From an uncultured Bacteroidales bacterium (GTDB taxonomy: Bacteria; Bacteroidota; Bacteroidia; Bacteroidales; UBA932): 32,661 nt of DNA. A program made the position numbers and the translations under genes. This document shows, in pieces, positions 25,809-32,661 of the stretch (positions are counted from its first letter, which is position 1; each line of letters begins with the position of its first letter). The stretch spans positions 1 to 32,661 of the forward strand of contig CANPZS010000022.1 in the NCBI GenBank assembly GCA_947588835.1. Reading direction: 5' to 3'. The notes under the pieces are model-generated. The model did not search any database. It was not told where the DNA came from and saw nothing but the letters and a program-made list of their open reading frames with translations.

Positions 25809-26747
25809 CTATCTCGGCAGTCTCCTGAAAGTCTGCCCCTTGGCGTTCCATCCGGAGCCTTCGGACCTCTTTATGGTGATGACGAAACTTTCTTCGTCGT
25901 GTACGGTGCCTTCAAGGTATAGATGCAGGGCCGCGGCTATGGCGGCATAGGTCTCGCCGCCGCACTCCCGATCCAGCGCAAGGGCAATGGCCGCGGCAGT
26001 CTCCGCGTCCGGAGCGCCTTTCCTGCGCGCCTTGGCTTTGCCGGAGGCCGTTTCGGTCCGGCCTTTCCCGCCTTTTCCTGCGGACAGCTTCCCGATGTAG
26101 GTGAATATGATCCATAGGATGGCCAGGGCGCAGAACACCACTGATACAGATGTTAGAGTGAGTACCCAGCCGTGCGGATCGGTCCTTTGTATGCGGCTGC
26201 TCCCCGTTTCCGCCGAAGATGAGCCGTTCTTGCTCCCGGGCGTCGGCGTCGAGGGTTCGTCGAGCGTCACGAAATCCATCTCCTTTGCGTCGAAGGCCGC
26301 CTTGCTCACGGACATGTCGGCCGGCAGGTCTTCGGGTATGTCTATGGAGTCTATTACGGTGCGTCCGTCATTGCTGATGAGATATACCGTGCTTCCCCGT
26401 TTCAGCGTGAAATTGGTATGGAAAGTGCCTCTTTCGCTCTTTCCGCTCGCGTAGAACAAGGCCGTCTGACGGGGACCGAGCTTGGTGGCCAGATCCCCTT
26501 TCGGGACCATGTACTTTTTCGGCTGGCCGGGATCGTCCGTCAGGAAGCATCCGGCGAAATTCACCGTTCCCTGGGACGTGTTGAATATCTCAATCCATCC
26601 GTTGTGCTCTCCGTAGTCGTCCGCAATGTTTTCCCTGTTCTCCACAAGGACTTCCGATATGATGAGGTCGACCGCGTTCTGGGCGTTGAGGACGGAAATC
26701 GATGCCGACAGCGCTGCGATGAATGATAATATTGTTCTCTTGCTCAT
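25809..26747 (-). CDS. Lamin-tail domain fused to OadG-type gamma subunit
   Basis: The 312-residue protein starts with a signal peptide (about 1-22, SVLNAQN). A lamin-tail-like beta-sandwich follows at about 24-135 (VDLIISEVLVENRENIADDYGEHNGWIEIFN, FLTDDPGQPKKY, YLISNDGRTVIDSI), which would be periplasmic. One transmembrane helix (about 193-218) precedes a cytoplasmic basic linker and an OadG-like tail (AETAAAIALAL, EESFVITIKRS). OadG is the small gamma subunit that holds the carboxyltransferase and beta subunits together. The gene lies 9 bases after the carboxyltransferase, so membership of the complex is well supported. What the lamin-tail domain contacts outside is unknown. Confidence 0.85.
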   Translation of the reverse strand: MSKRTILSFIAALSASISVLNAQNAVDLIISEVLVENRENIADDYGEHNGWIEIFNTSQGTVNFAGCFLTDDPGQPKKYMVPKGDLATKLGPRQTALFYASGKSERGTFHTNFTLKRGSTVYLISNDGRTVIDSIDIPEDLPADMSVSKAAFDAKEMDFVTLDEPSTPTPGSKNGSSSAETGSSRIQRTDPHGWVLTLTSVSVVFCALAILWIIFTYIGKLSAGKGGKGRTETASGKAKARRKGAPDAETAAAIALALDRECGGETYAAIAAALHLYLEGTVHDEESFVITIKRSEGSGWNAKGQTFRRLPR

Positions 26748-26756
26748 GTGCCGAAA

Positions 26757-28319
26757 CTATAGGGGGAGGTTGTCGTGTTTCTTGGCAGGTATTTCCTGCT
26801 TCTTTCCGGCAAGCTGCTCTAAGGCCCTTATGACGCGGAAGCGCGTGTTGCGCGGTTCGATGACGTCATCGATGTATCCTTTCTGCGCGGCCTGGTACGG
26901 GTTGCTGAACAGTTCGTCGTATTCCGCTTTTTTCTCGGCGTAGATTTTTTTCTGCTCCTCAGGATCGGCCACGGCCTTTATTTCCTTGGCATACAATACG
27001 TTCACCGCTCCGTCGGCACCCATGACGGCGATTTCCGAAGAAGGCCATGCATAGTTGAGATCCCCGCGGAGCTGCTTGCAGCTCATCACTATGTGCGCGC
27101 CGCCGTAGGATTTGCGCAGCGTCACGGTGACTTTGGGAACGGTAGCCTCGCCGTATGCATACAGAAGCTTGGCGCCGTTGGTGATCACCGCGCCGTATTC
27201 CTGCTGCGTGCCGCAGAGGAAGCCGGGCACGTCCACGAGCGTGACGATGGGAATGTTGAATGCGTCGCAGAAACGCACGAACCTCGCGGCCTTGCGCGAT
27301 GCGTTGATGTCGAGCACGCCGGCGAGTATCTTGGGCTGGTTCGCCACGATTCCCACGCTGCGTCCGTTCATGTGGGCGAAGCCTATTATTATGTTCTTTG
27401 CGAAATCTTTGTGTATTTCGAAGAATTTCCCGTCATCGACTATGCCGCCTATTACCCTGTACATGTCGTAGGCCTTGTTGGGGCTGTCGGGAATGATCTC
27501 GTTGAGGCTGTCGTCCGTGCGGTCCACGGGATCGTCGGTGGGCACCATGGGGGCTTCTTCCATGTTGTTCTGCGGAATGTAGCTCAGAAGTTCCTTTATG
27601 ACGGCTATGCCTTCCGCTTCGTCCTTTGCCGCGAAATGCGCTACGCCGCTCTTGGAGGCATGTACGCTGGCTCCGCCGAGCTGCTCCTGATTGACGTCTT
27701 CACCGGTGACGCTCTTGACTACGGCGGGACCGGTCAGAAACATGTACGAAGTGTCCTTCACCATGAGGGTGAAGTCGGTGAGGGCGGGGGAATAGACCGC
27801 GCCCCCTGCGCATGGACCGAAGATGCCGGATATCTGGGGAATGACGCCTGACGACAGTATGTTCCTCTCGAAAATCTCGCCGTAGCCGGCAAGGGCGTCT
27901 ATGCCTTCCTGGATGCGGGCTCCGCCCGAATCGTTGAGGCCGATGCAGGGGGCGCCGTTGCGCAGCGCCATGTCCATCACTTTGCAGATCTTTTCGGACA
28001 TCGTCTTGGAGAGGGACCCTCCCGACACGGTGAAATCCTGGGCGAACACATATACCGGTCTTCCGTCAATGGTTCCCTGGCCCGTGACCACTCCGTCGCC
28101 GTCGAAATGCTGTTTGTCCATATCGAAGTTGGTGCAGCGGTGCTGCACGAACATGTCGAATTCTTCAAAGCTGCCTTCGTCAAGAAGAAGCGCTATCCTT
28201 TCGCGTGCCGTCAACTTGCCTTTCTGGTGCTGGGCGTCAATCCTTTTCTGACCTCCGCCGAGACGTGCCGAAGCTCTGCGCTCTACCAGCTTTTTGATTT
28301 TTTCCTGTTGAATACTCAT
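26757..28319 (-). CDS. mmdA: Acyl-CoA carboxyltransferase (methylmalonyl-CoA decarboxylase alpha)
   Basis: The 520-residue protein is the carboxyltransferase of the PccB/MmdA family, with two crotonase-like halves. Oxyanion-hole glycines are visible in [10 protein letters not shown] and [14 protein letters not shown] in the first half, and in [14 protein letters not shown] and [14 protein letters not shown] in the second. It would move the carboxyl of (S)-methylmalonyl-CoA to biotin on the carrier protein, giving propionyl-CoA. No biotin carboxylase gene is in the operon, and a Na+-pump beta subunit is, so the decarboxylase direction is favoured over propionyl-CoA carboxylase. It is the first gene after a strong promoter. 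Confidence 0.93.
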   Translation of the reverse strand: MSIQQEKIKKLVERRASARLGGGQKRIDAQHQKGKLTARERIALLLDEGSFEEFDMFVQHRCTNFDMDKQHFDGDGVVTGQGTIDGRPVYVFAQDFTVSGGSLSKTMSEKICKVMDMALRNGAPCIGLNDSGGARIQEGIDALAGYGEIFERNILSSGVIPQISGIFGPCAGGAVYSPALTDFTLMVKDTSYMFLTGPAVVKSVTGEDVNQEQLGGASVHASKSGVAHFAAKDEAEGIAVIKELLSYIPQNNMEEAPMVPTDDPVDRTDDSLNEIIPDSPNKAYDMYRVIGGIVDDGKFFEIHKDFAKNIIIGFAHMNGRSVGIVANQPKILAGVLDINASRKAARFVRFCDAFNIPIVTLVDVPGFLCGTQQEYGAVITNGAKLLYAYGEATVPKVTVTLRKSYGGAHIVMSCKQLRGDLNYAWPSSEIAVMGADGAVNVLYAKEIKAVADPEEQKKIYAEKKAEYDELFSNPYQAAQKGYIDDVIEPRNTRFRVIRALEQLAGKKQEIPAKKHDNLPL

Positions 28320-28356
28320 GTTTCAAGGGTATTTATAGATATTGAATCACAATCTG

Positions 28357-28387
28357 CAAATATAAACCATTTCGTATTTTTATGCAA
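28357..28387 (-). promoter_or_regulatory. Promoter of the decarboxylase operon
   Basis: On the minus strand TTG (28387-28385), 20 bases, TATATTTG (28364-28357). This exact Bacteroidota promoter lies 37 bases before the ATG at 28319. Confidence 0.72.
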
Positions 28388-28420
28388 CTTGCCGCCGGAG
28401 CGGGGCCTTTCGGCAAGGTA

Positions 28421-28449
28421 CAAAAAATACGGACGGCATCCGCCGCCCG
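28421..28449 (-). terminator. Terminator after yebC
   Basis: CGGACGG (28430-28436) pairs with CCGCCCG (28443-28449) with one wobble, followed on the minus strand by a run of six T (28427-28422). A second hairpin (CTTGCCG 28388-28394 with CGGCAAG 28411-28417) lies between it and the decarboxylase promoter. Confidence 0.65.
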
Positions 28450-28500
28450 CATTTGTCTTATGAGCTGATACTCATTTTATATGGCTTCCGCGGACCGGCT

Positions 28501-29250
28501 TTAGTCGGCCGGCTTGAGCGTGCTGTAGACGTTCGTGACGTCCTCGTCGTCCTCAAGCAGCCCCGTAAGCTTGTCCAGCACGGCACGCTCTTCCGGAGCG
28601 ACGTCTTTCAGGTCCACGTTCGGAATCTGTTCGAAGCCGCCGGAAATCAATTCGTAACCGTTGTCCTCTATGTATTTCTGGATGTTGCCGTATGAAGTGT
28701 AGTCCCCGTAGATGGATATTTCCACGCTCACGTTTTCGTTCTCGTCTTCCACTTCCTGTTCGAAGACTTCGTCGGCGCCGTAGTCGATGAGCTCGAGCTC
28801 AAGTTCTTCGATGTCAATGGCGTCGGTCTTCTTTATGCGGAACACGCATTTGCGGTCGAACATGAATGACACGCTTCCGCTTGTGCCGAGCGAGCCTCCG
28901 CATTTGGTGAAATAGCTGCGGACGTTGGCTACGGTCCTGGTGGTATTGTCCGTGGCCGTCTCCACGAGATAGGCTATGCCGTGCGGCCCGAAGCCCTCGT
29001 AGATGACTTCCTTGAAGTCTCCCTGGCTCTTTTCGGTGGCTTTCTTGATGGCTCGCTCGATGTTTTCCTTAGGCATGGATTCGTTGCGGGCCTCGGCCAG
29101 AAGCGCCCTCAGGCGCGGGTTGCCCACCACGTCGGGACCGCCCTGCTTGACGGCGATGGTTATCTCTTTTCCGAGTTTGGTGAATACGCGGGCCATGTGC
29201 CCCCAGCGTTTCAGCTTGCGCTCTTTTCTGAATTCAAATGCTCTTCCCAT
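28501..29250 (-). CDS. yebC: YebC/TACO1 family protein
   Basis: The 249-residue protein has the YebC fold: an N-terminal helical domain (GRAFEFRKERKLKRWGHMARVFTKLGKEI, then PRLRALLAEARNESMPKENIERAIKKA), followed by domains with YEGFGPHGIAYLVETATDN and NTTRTVANVRSYFTKCGGSLG. Members have been described both as transcription regulators and, more recently, as ribosome-associated factors that relieve stalling. The acidic C-terminus (LLEDDEDVTNVYSTLK) is typical. It lies 43 bases after the TPR gene, probably in one transcript, and is closed by its own terminator. Confidence 0.95.
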   Translation of the reverse strand: MGRAFEFRKERKLKRWGHMARVFTKLGKEITIAVKQGGPDVVGNPRLRALLAEARNESMPKENIERAIKKATEKSQGDFKEVIYEGFGPHGIAYLVETATDNTTRTVANVRSYFTKCGGSLGTSGSVSFMFDRKCVFRIKKTDAIDIEELELELIDYGADEVFEQEVEDENENVSVEISIYGDYTSYGNIQKYIEDNGYELISGGFEQIPNVDLKDVAPEERAVLDKLTGLLEDDEDVTNVYSTLKPAD

Positions 29251-29293
29251 AAATAGAATTGTTCTGTCGTCCGTCCCGTGGAAAACCGAAGAT

Positions 29294-29974
29294 TTATTCC
29301 CGGCGTCCTTCTATGCGGCTTATGTATTTGTCTATTTCAGCTCCTTCGAAAGATCCCGGATACTGGTCCTTTATCTTCTTGTAGTAGCCGAGGGCCTTGT
29401 CGAACTGTCCGAGTTCTTCGCTGGCTATGCCGGCTTTCAGAAGATAGCCCGCCGAAAACTGATTGTCGGATACGGCTGCGGCTTTCTCGAAATAGGAAAC
29501 GGCTTCGGCGTATTCCCCGAGACCGGCGTAAGCATCGCCTATGCAGGCCGTTGCGCGCGCGGCGAGAATCTTGTCCTTTCCGTTATATTTCTTAAGGTAG
29601 CCGATGGCATCCTCGAAGTTGCCGAGCTGCAGGGCGCTGACGCCGGCGTACATGTACACGGCCTTTCCGGCCTTGCTGCCGTAGGTCCTTATTATCTCGT
29701 CGAATCCGGGATAGTTGTCGTCTCCGTTGAGCGCAAGTTCATAGTTGCCGGCCTGGAAGTTCTGCTCTGCGTGGTAAAGCTGCGACGAAGCCTCGGCCTT
29801 CTTCGGCTGCACATAAAATCTTGACCAGCACAGAAGTGCGATGCCGATTACGAGAACGGCCGCGAGAACGCCGTAAATCAACGTTTTGTGCTCATCGAAG
29901 AATTGTTCGCTCTTGGAAACCGCGCCCTCTACGATAGCCTGTTGTTTCTGTTCGATAGAATCTTTTGTTGCCAT
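29294..29974 (-). CDS. Membrane-anchored TPR protein (YfgM-like)
   Basis: The 226-residue protein has a cytosolic N-terminus with EQKQQAIVEGAVSKSEQFFDEHK, a transmembrane helix at about 32-50 and a periplasmic region with roughly four tetratricopeptide repeats (ARATACIGDAYAGLGEYAEAVSYFEKA is the clearest). Topology resembles YfgM/TPR_21 proteins, which act as periplasmic chaperone partners at the translocon. In Bacteroidales the gene is a common neighbour of housekeeping genes. It has a good promoter just upstream. Confidence 0.87.
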   Translation of the reverse strand: MATKDSIEQKQQAIVEGAVSKSEQFFDEHKTLIYGVLAAVLVIGIALLCWSRFYVQPKKAEASSQLYHAEQNFQAGNYELALNGDDNYPGFDEIIRTYGSKAGKAVYMYAGVSALQLGNFEDAIGYLKKYNGKDKILAARATACIGDAYAGLGEYAEAVSYFEKAAAVSDNQFSAGYLLKAGIASEELGQFDKALGYYKKIKDQYPGSFEGAEIDKYISRIEGRRE

Positions 29975-30031
29975 TGGTATCTTGTATGTTTAAATTCAAC
30001 CGGTTCTGTGCGCTTCTGCGCACGCAGTCTG

Positions 30032-30061
30032 CAAAATTACAAAAATTACCCGAAAGAACAA
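30032..30061 (-). promoter_or_regulatory. Promoter of the TPR-yebC transcript
   Basis: On the minus strand TTG (30061-30059), 19 bases, TAATTTTG (30039-30032). This perfect pattern match leaves a leader of about 50 bases before the ATG at 29974. Confidence 0.68.
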
Positions 30062-30089
30062 CTATTTTGACTTTGCCGTCCGTCGTTTA

Positions 30090-30104
30090 GCCTTGCCGCC
30101 GTTG
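30090..30104 (+). repeat. 15-bp direct repeat, copy 1
   Basis: GCCTTGCCGCCGTTG is identical to the sequence at 30981-30995. The two copies bracket the truncated ATP-binding gene and part of the non-coding leader. Gap note: 30062-30248 (187 bases) holds no gene. Confidence 0.5.
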
Positions 30105-30223
30105 CGCGTTGCACCGGCACTGAGCTTTTCGCGTATAAAAGATGACAATAGTGCTATTTTATGATGAAAGAAATGCGTGTTGAGCTATTGCGTTAAATAT
30201 GAATCGTTTAGTTGAAATTATCC

Positions 30224-30253
30224 GGAATTCGCCGTAAATTTACGGTAAATTCC
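30224..30253. repeat. 30-bp imperfect palindrome at the break of a truncated gene
   Basis: A perfect 14-bp core (CCGTAAATTTACGG, 30232-30245) is flanked by GGAATT (30224-30229) and AATTCC (30248-30253), so 13 of 15 arm positions pair. The coding remnant opens at 30249, inside the right arm. Confidence 0.6.
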
Positions 30254-30695
30254 GATATCCATCGAACAGTTTTATGAGGGCGGCCATAGCATTTGCAGAA
30301 ATCCAATATTGCAGACCATGTTCCGACTCATTGGTACCGGCGACAAGGCAGGCAGCGGCGCTGATGTCATCAAGACTGGCTGGAACGACAACGGGTGGCC
30401 GGATCCGGAAATTAAAGAGCATTTTGGAGCCTATGATGACAGGGTGGAACTGACTCTTCGATTGGTGGCCGCTTCAGGAATTGTTGCCGAGCACGGCGGA
30501 AAAAGTTCAGTGAAAAGTTCAGTGAAAATTGTTCAGGCCATGCGCGGGAATACTCATATTACAATAGAAGAATTGGTTCCGATGCTTGGCATTTCTGAGC
30601 GTGCAATATATAAGAATATAGCGAAACTGCGGGAAGCCGGCATCATTCGCCGTAATGGCTCTGACAAAGACGGCGAATGGGAGGTCCTTAAATGA
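30249..30695 (+). pseudogene. 3' remnant of an AlbA_2/Schlafen-type ATP-binding protein
   Basis: The frame is open from 30249 (TAA at 30246-30248 just before) to the stop at 30695, with no sensible start. It begins inside a conserved region: FYEGGHS, then RNPILQTMFRLIGTGDKAGSG, which is the C-terminal ATPase-like segment of proteins that have an AlbA_2 (Schlafen-like DNA-binding) domain at the N-terminus. The end is a winged helix (ITIEELVPMLGISERAIYKNIAKLREAGII). A full protein would be about 400-500 residues, so two thirds or more are missing. A tandem repeat KSSVKSSVK sits in the linker. A TTG or ATG inside might allow a short product, but the fold would be incomplete. Confidence 0.78.
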
Positions 30696-30739
30696 AATAA
30701 TTAATCCGAAAAAACAATAACCCTGAAGTTTGCTTATTC

Positions 30740-30764
30740 GGCAGGGACAACAGTGTCCTATGCC
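30740..30764. other. Strong stem-loop of unknown role
   Basis: GGCAGGGACA (30740-30749) pairs with TGTCCTATGCC (30754-30764), one bulged A and one wobble, around a 4-base loop ACAG. No T-run follows on either strand, so it is not a typical terminator. Confidence 0.5.
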
Positions 30765-30980
30765 TGAAAATATAGGTTAGACGTAAATCTCTATTTTTCA
30801 AAAAAATCTTGTGCCTGATGGATATCGCTGTCATCTGCGCCGGCCTAATCCCAAAGTTCATCTGACCTGCAGACGTCGGCTACCCCGGCAACCGTCATAG
30901 CCGGATAACACCCTTTTAATTTTATTCCCTGAACCGGCTTATTTGCCGATAGCTTTAGGCTCATCAACGAGTTTTTTTCC

Positions 30981-30995
30981 GCCTTGCCGCCGTTG
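30981..30995 (+). repeat. 15-bp direct repeat, copy 2
   Basis: Identical to 30090-30104, 891 bases apart, same orientation. It lies 16 bases before the terminator-like hairpin. Confidence 0.5.
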
Positions 30996-31010
30996 GACCA
31001 TCGGCCGAAG

Positions 31011-31034
31011 CCGACCCGAAAGGGCCGGTTTTTT
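31011..31034 (+). terminator. Terminator-like hairpin upstream of the recombinase
   Basis: CCGACCC (31011-31017), loop GAAA, GGGCCGG (31022-31028; one mismatch), then six T (31029-31034). On the plus strand it could insulate or attenuate transcription entering the recombinase gene 168 bases downstream. Confidence 0.65.
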
Positions 31035-31202
31035 CGTATATGGCGGCATGGAAATCATCGGAGGCTCCGCCGCCGTCCGGGCCGTTCGGTCCGGAGGAAA
31101 AATCACGAAATTGGAGGTGGCGGCCATGGGCCGGATATGATGCCGGCATCCATGGCCGAGTCCGACGGACACACAATTTACCTTATTTAAAATCATATTA
31201 TT

Positions 31203-32402
31203 ATGGCAACCATTAAAGTAAAGATGCGCCCTTCGAGCGTCGCCGGCAAGGCCGGAACAATCTATTATCAGGTAACGCACATGCGCGTCATCAGACGGAT
31301 CACGACTCATGTCCGCATCCTCCCGGAGCAATGGGATGAGGAGCGGCGGCAAGTAGCCTCATCGGCGCCCGGATATGCCGTCATGCAGGCGAACATCGAC
31401 GGCGGCGCCTCCCGTCTGCTGTCCATCATCCACGCTTTCGAAAAGACGGGCGCCTCCTATTCCGTGGACGACATCGTCCGCCGTTTCCGCGCGTCCGGAA
31501 GCAACATGACGTTCTGCGCGTTCATGCGGGAACAGATCGACTCCTTGCGCCTCTGCAACCGTCTGGGAACGTCCAAGAACTACGAATACACATTGATGTG
31601 CTTCCGGCGGTTCATTGTCGACGACATTCCGGTATCGGCCGTCACGGAGCCGCTGATCGAACGTTTCAATGCCTATTTGGTACAGCGCGGCATCGTCCGG
31701 AACACCATTTCGTTCTATATGCGCATTCTGCGCTCGGTGTACAACAAGGCGGTGCGCAAAGGGCTGGCCGAGCAGACTTTCCCTTTCGCGAACGTCTACA
31801 CCGGCATAGACCGCACCCGCAAAAGGGCGGTGGACGAGCATATCATCGCACGGTTCATCGGACTGGATCTGACGCGTCTGCCTTGGCTGACGCTGACACG
31901 CGACCTCTTCCTGTTCTCATTCTGCACGCGCGGCATGTCGTTCGTGGATATGGCCTATCTGAAACGCGACAATATCCGCGACGGACGGATCCGTTACATC
32001 CGACGCAAGACAGGCCAGGAAATAGAGATACGCGTCGAGCCGGAGATGCGGCGCATCATCGAGCGCTATGCCGACGAAGCGCGGCCGTATGTCTTCCCCA
32101 TACTGAGGAGCACCCTGCCAGAGAAAGCCTACAGAGAATACAGGGCGGCCATGTCATACCACAACAAAAATCTGAAACGTCTCTGCGCCGTGGCCGGGAT
32201 TCCGGGGCTGACGTTTTATTCCGCCCGCCACAGCTGGGCGACCGCAGCCCGCAACCATCGTGTGCCGCTGTCCGTCATCAGCGCCGGCATGGGGCATACG
32301 TCCGAAAGGACGACGCAGATTTATCTTGCCATGCTGGAAAATTCTGTGATAGACGATGCGAACAAAGGAATCATCGAAGCCCTGAGATGTACAAACTCTT
32401 AG
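31203..32402 (+). CDS. Tyrosine site-specific recombinase
   Basis: The 399-residue integrase has the three-part layout usual in Bacteroidota: an arm-binding-like N-terminus (to about 95, with the LPEQWDEERR signature), a SAM-like core-binding domain (about 100-200; FCAFMREQIDSL to IVRNTISFYMRILRSVYNKAVRKG) and a catalytic domain. Catalytic residues are Arg243 (CTRGMSFVDM), Lys269 (RRKTGQE), Arg342 (YSARHSW), His365 (GMGHTS) and Tyr374 (TQIYLAML). In box II the usual first His is Tyr339, as in many Bacteroides recombinases that control invertible DNA. It may integrate an element or flip a local segment; the neighbouring inverted repeats are candidates. No other element genes are inside the window. 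Confidence 0.95.
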   Translation: MATIKVKMRPSSVAGKAGTIYYQVTHMRVIRRITTHVRILPEQWDEERRQVASSAPGYAVMQANIDGGASRLLSIIHAFEKTGASYSVDDIVRRFRASGSNMTFCAFMREQIDSLRLCNRLGTSKNYEYTLMCFRRFIVDDIPVSAVTEPLIERFNAYLVQRGIVRNTISFYMRILRSVYNKAVRKGLAEQTFPFANVYTGIDRTRKRAVDEHIIARFIGLDLTRLPWLTLTRDLFLFSFCTRGMSFVDMAYLKRDNIRDGRIRYIRRKTGQEIEIRVEPEMRRIIERYADEARPYVFPILRSTLPEKAYREYRAAMSYHNKNLKRLCAVAGIPGLTFYSARHSWATAARNHRVPLSVISAGMGHTSERTTQIYLAMLENSVIDDANKGIIEALRCTNS

Positions 32403-32470
32403 TAAGAGAGCATATTAGGACAATACAAATATAAACTCGTTGGTTGAATTAGAATTTTAAGGATTTATAA

Positions 32471-32661
32471 ATGAAAAAGTTGCGCAATATGCAGATTTTT
32501 AGTAAATTAGTGGTAGCTACACCGATAACCACTATTTGTCTGCTTATGCGCAACTTCATCGTAAATTTCGTCAGAATTCTCGGGATCTGCAAAGATTTCG
32601 CCGGAAATCGGGTAAATGAGCTCGGGATAACCGCCGAAGCATTTGGCTTCGACAGCGAGAA
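32471..32661 (+). CDS. Start of an IS982-like transposase, possibly internally deleted
   Basis: A frame opens at ATG 32471 and runs off the window; ATG 32546 is an alternative start in the same frame. The part MRNFIVNFVRILGICKDFAGNRVNELG followed by ITAEAFGFDSE resembles the N-terminus of IS982-family transposases of Bacteroidota, in which a LTAEALGIDSEN motif occurs. As remembered, family members have about 20 residues with PRRG and PKFSDLEV between those two pieces; here they are joined directly, which would mean an in-frame deletion. The identification is from memory of the motif and rests on 38 codons. Confidence 0.5.
   Translation, partial: MKKLRNMQIFSKLVVATPITTICLLMRNFIVNFVRILGICKDFAGNRVNELGITAEAFGFDSE
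32477..32556. repeat. Inverted repeat in the 5' end of the IS-like frame
   Basis: AAGTTGCGCA (32477-32486) and TGCGCAACTT (32547-32556) are perfect complements; pairing extends through GCAGA (32491-32495) with TCTGC (32539-32543) after a small bulge. Inside, AGTGGT and ACCACT add a second stem. The right arm includes the second ATG. The repeat could mark an element end, a regulatory hairpin or a recombination site. Confidence 0.6.

Larger units (their letters stand above)
30696..31202. other. 507-base non-coding leader before the recombinase
   Basis: No frame here resembles a protein. It contains a hairpin (30740-30764), a second copy of a 15-bp repeat (30981-30995) and a terminator-like hairpin (31011-31034). 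A GC-rich stretch at about 31045-31175 has several overlapping small inverted repeats (GGAGGCTCCGCC type). The leader is long for a recombinase gene. Confidence 0.6.

Noticed and set aside
25370..25828. Plus-strand frames over the biotin carrier gene, rich in Arg and Gly
   Set aside because: They are the antisense of the Ala/Pro linker DNA; the carrier has an unmistakable EAMKM site.
26757..28319. Propionyl-CoA carboxylase beta subunit
   Set aside because: The sequence alone would allow it, but the operon lacks a biotin carboxylase and includes a Na+-pump beta subunit and OadG, which favours the decarboxylase.

Overview
The window comes from a member of the Bacteroidota, most likely order Bacteroidales (Alistipes/Rikenellaceae- or Cryptobacteroides-like). 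Four things point there: repeated promoters of the TTTG-N19/20-TAnnTTTG type with no Shine-Dalgarno dependence, a bacterial V-type ATPase operon containing a DUF2764 gene, a methylmalonyl-CoA decarboxylase operon whose gamma subunit carries a lamin-tail domain, and a Bacteroides-type tyrosine recombinase. Nothing resembling a tRNA, rRNA or CRISPR array was seen.

Layout. (1) 1-3810 is a redox block. A minus-strand operon encodes an exported ferredoxin-flavodoxin fusion (EFR1 type), an aldo/keto reductase and an exported alpha/beta hydrolase cut by the window edge. Divergent from it are an exported flavodoxin and a second aldo/keto reductase that overlap by 4 bases. (2) 3850-6395 is an accessory island. 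It holds an AAA_14/DUF4143 ATPase pseudogene with two in-frame stops, and a class II Fic enzyme with a winged-helix tail that is bracketed by a 32-33 bp AT-rich repeat. Each gene has its own operator-like repeats. (3) 6427-9384 is a GC-richer block with few ATA codons. It has an aldo/keto reductase with two 4Fe-4S clusters, a signal-peptide-like mini-ORF just upstream of it, and a YidE/AspT-type transporter. (4) 9573-15705 is a plus-strand operon: SGNH esterase, small membrane protein, S9 dipeptidyl peptidase, GlmM-like phosphohexomutase and a divergent DUF1343 protein. It ends in a strong bidirectional terminator.

(5) 15760-23967, minus strand, holds ribosomal protein L31 type B, an AlkZ-like protein and the V-ATPase operon (E, DUF2764, A, B, D, I, K). 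(6) 24123-28319, minus strand, is a biotin-dependent, sodium-pumping decarboxylase operon (carboxyltransferase, lamin-tail/OadG fusion, biotin carrier, beta subunit). Blocks 5 and 6 together look like a sodium bioenergetics neighbourhood: decarboxylation exports Na+, and the rotor-ring residues suggest the V-ATPase also uses Na+. (7) 28501-29974, minus strand, encodes YebC and a membrane-anchored TPR protein. (8) 30090-32661 is a decayed or mobile edge. It has the 3' remnant of an AlbA/Schlafen-type ATP-binding gene that opens at a 30-bp imperfect palindrome, a 500-bp non-coding leader, a tyrosine recombinase, and what looks like the start of an IS982-like transposase with an inverted repeat in its 5' end.

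Most gene calls rest on recognisable motifs. No wholly new system is proven. The best candidates for unusual biology are the repeat-bracketed Fic cassette, the lamin-tail/OadG fusion, the reduced V-ATPase with DUF2764, and the divergent DUF1343 protein coupled to GlmM.
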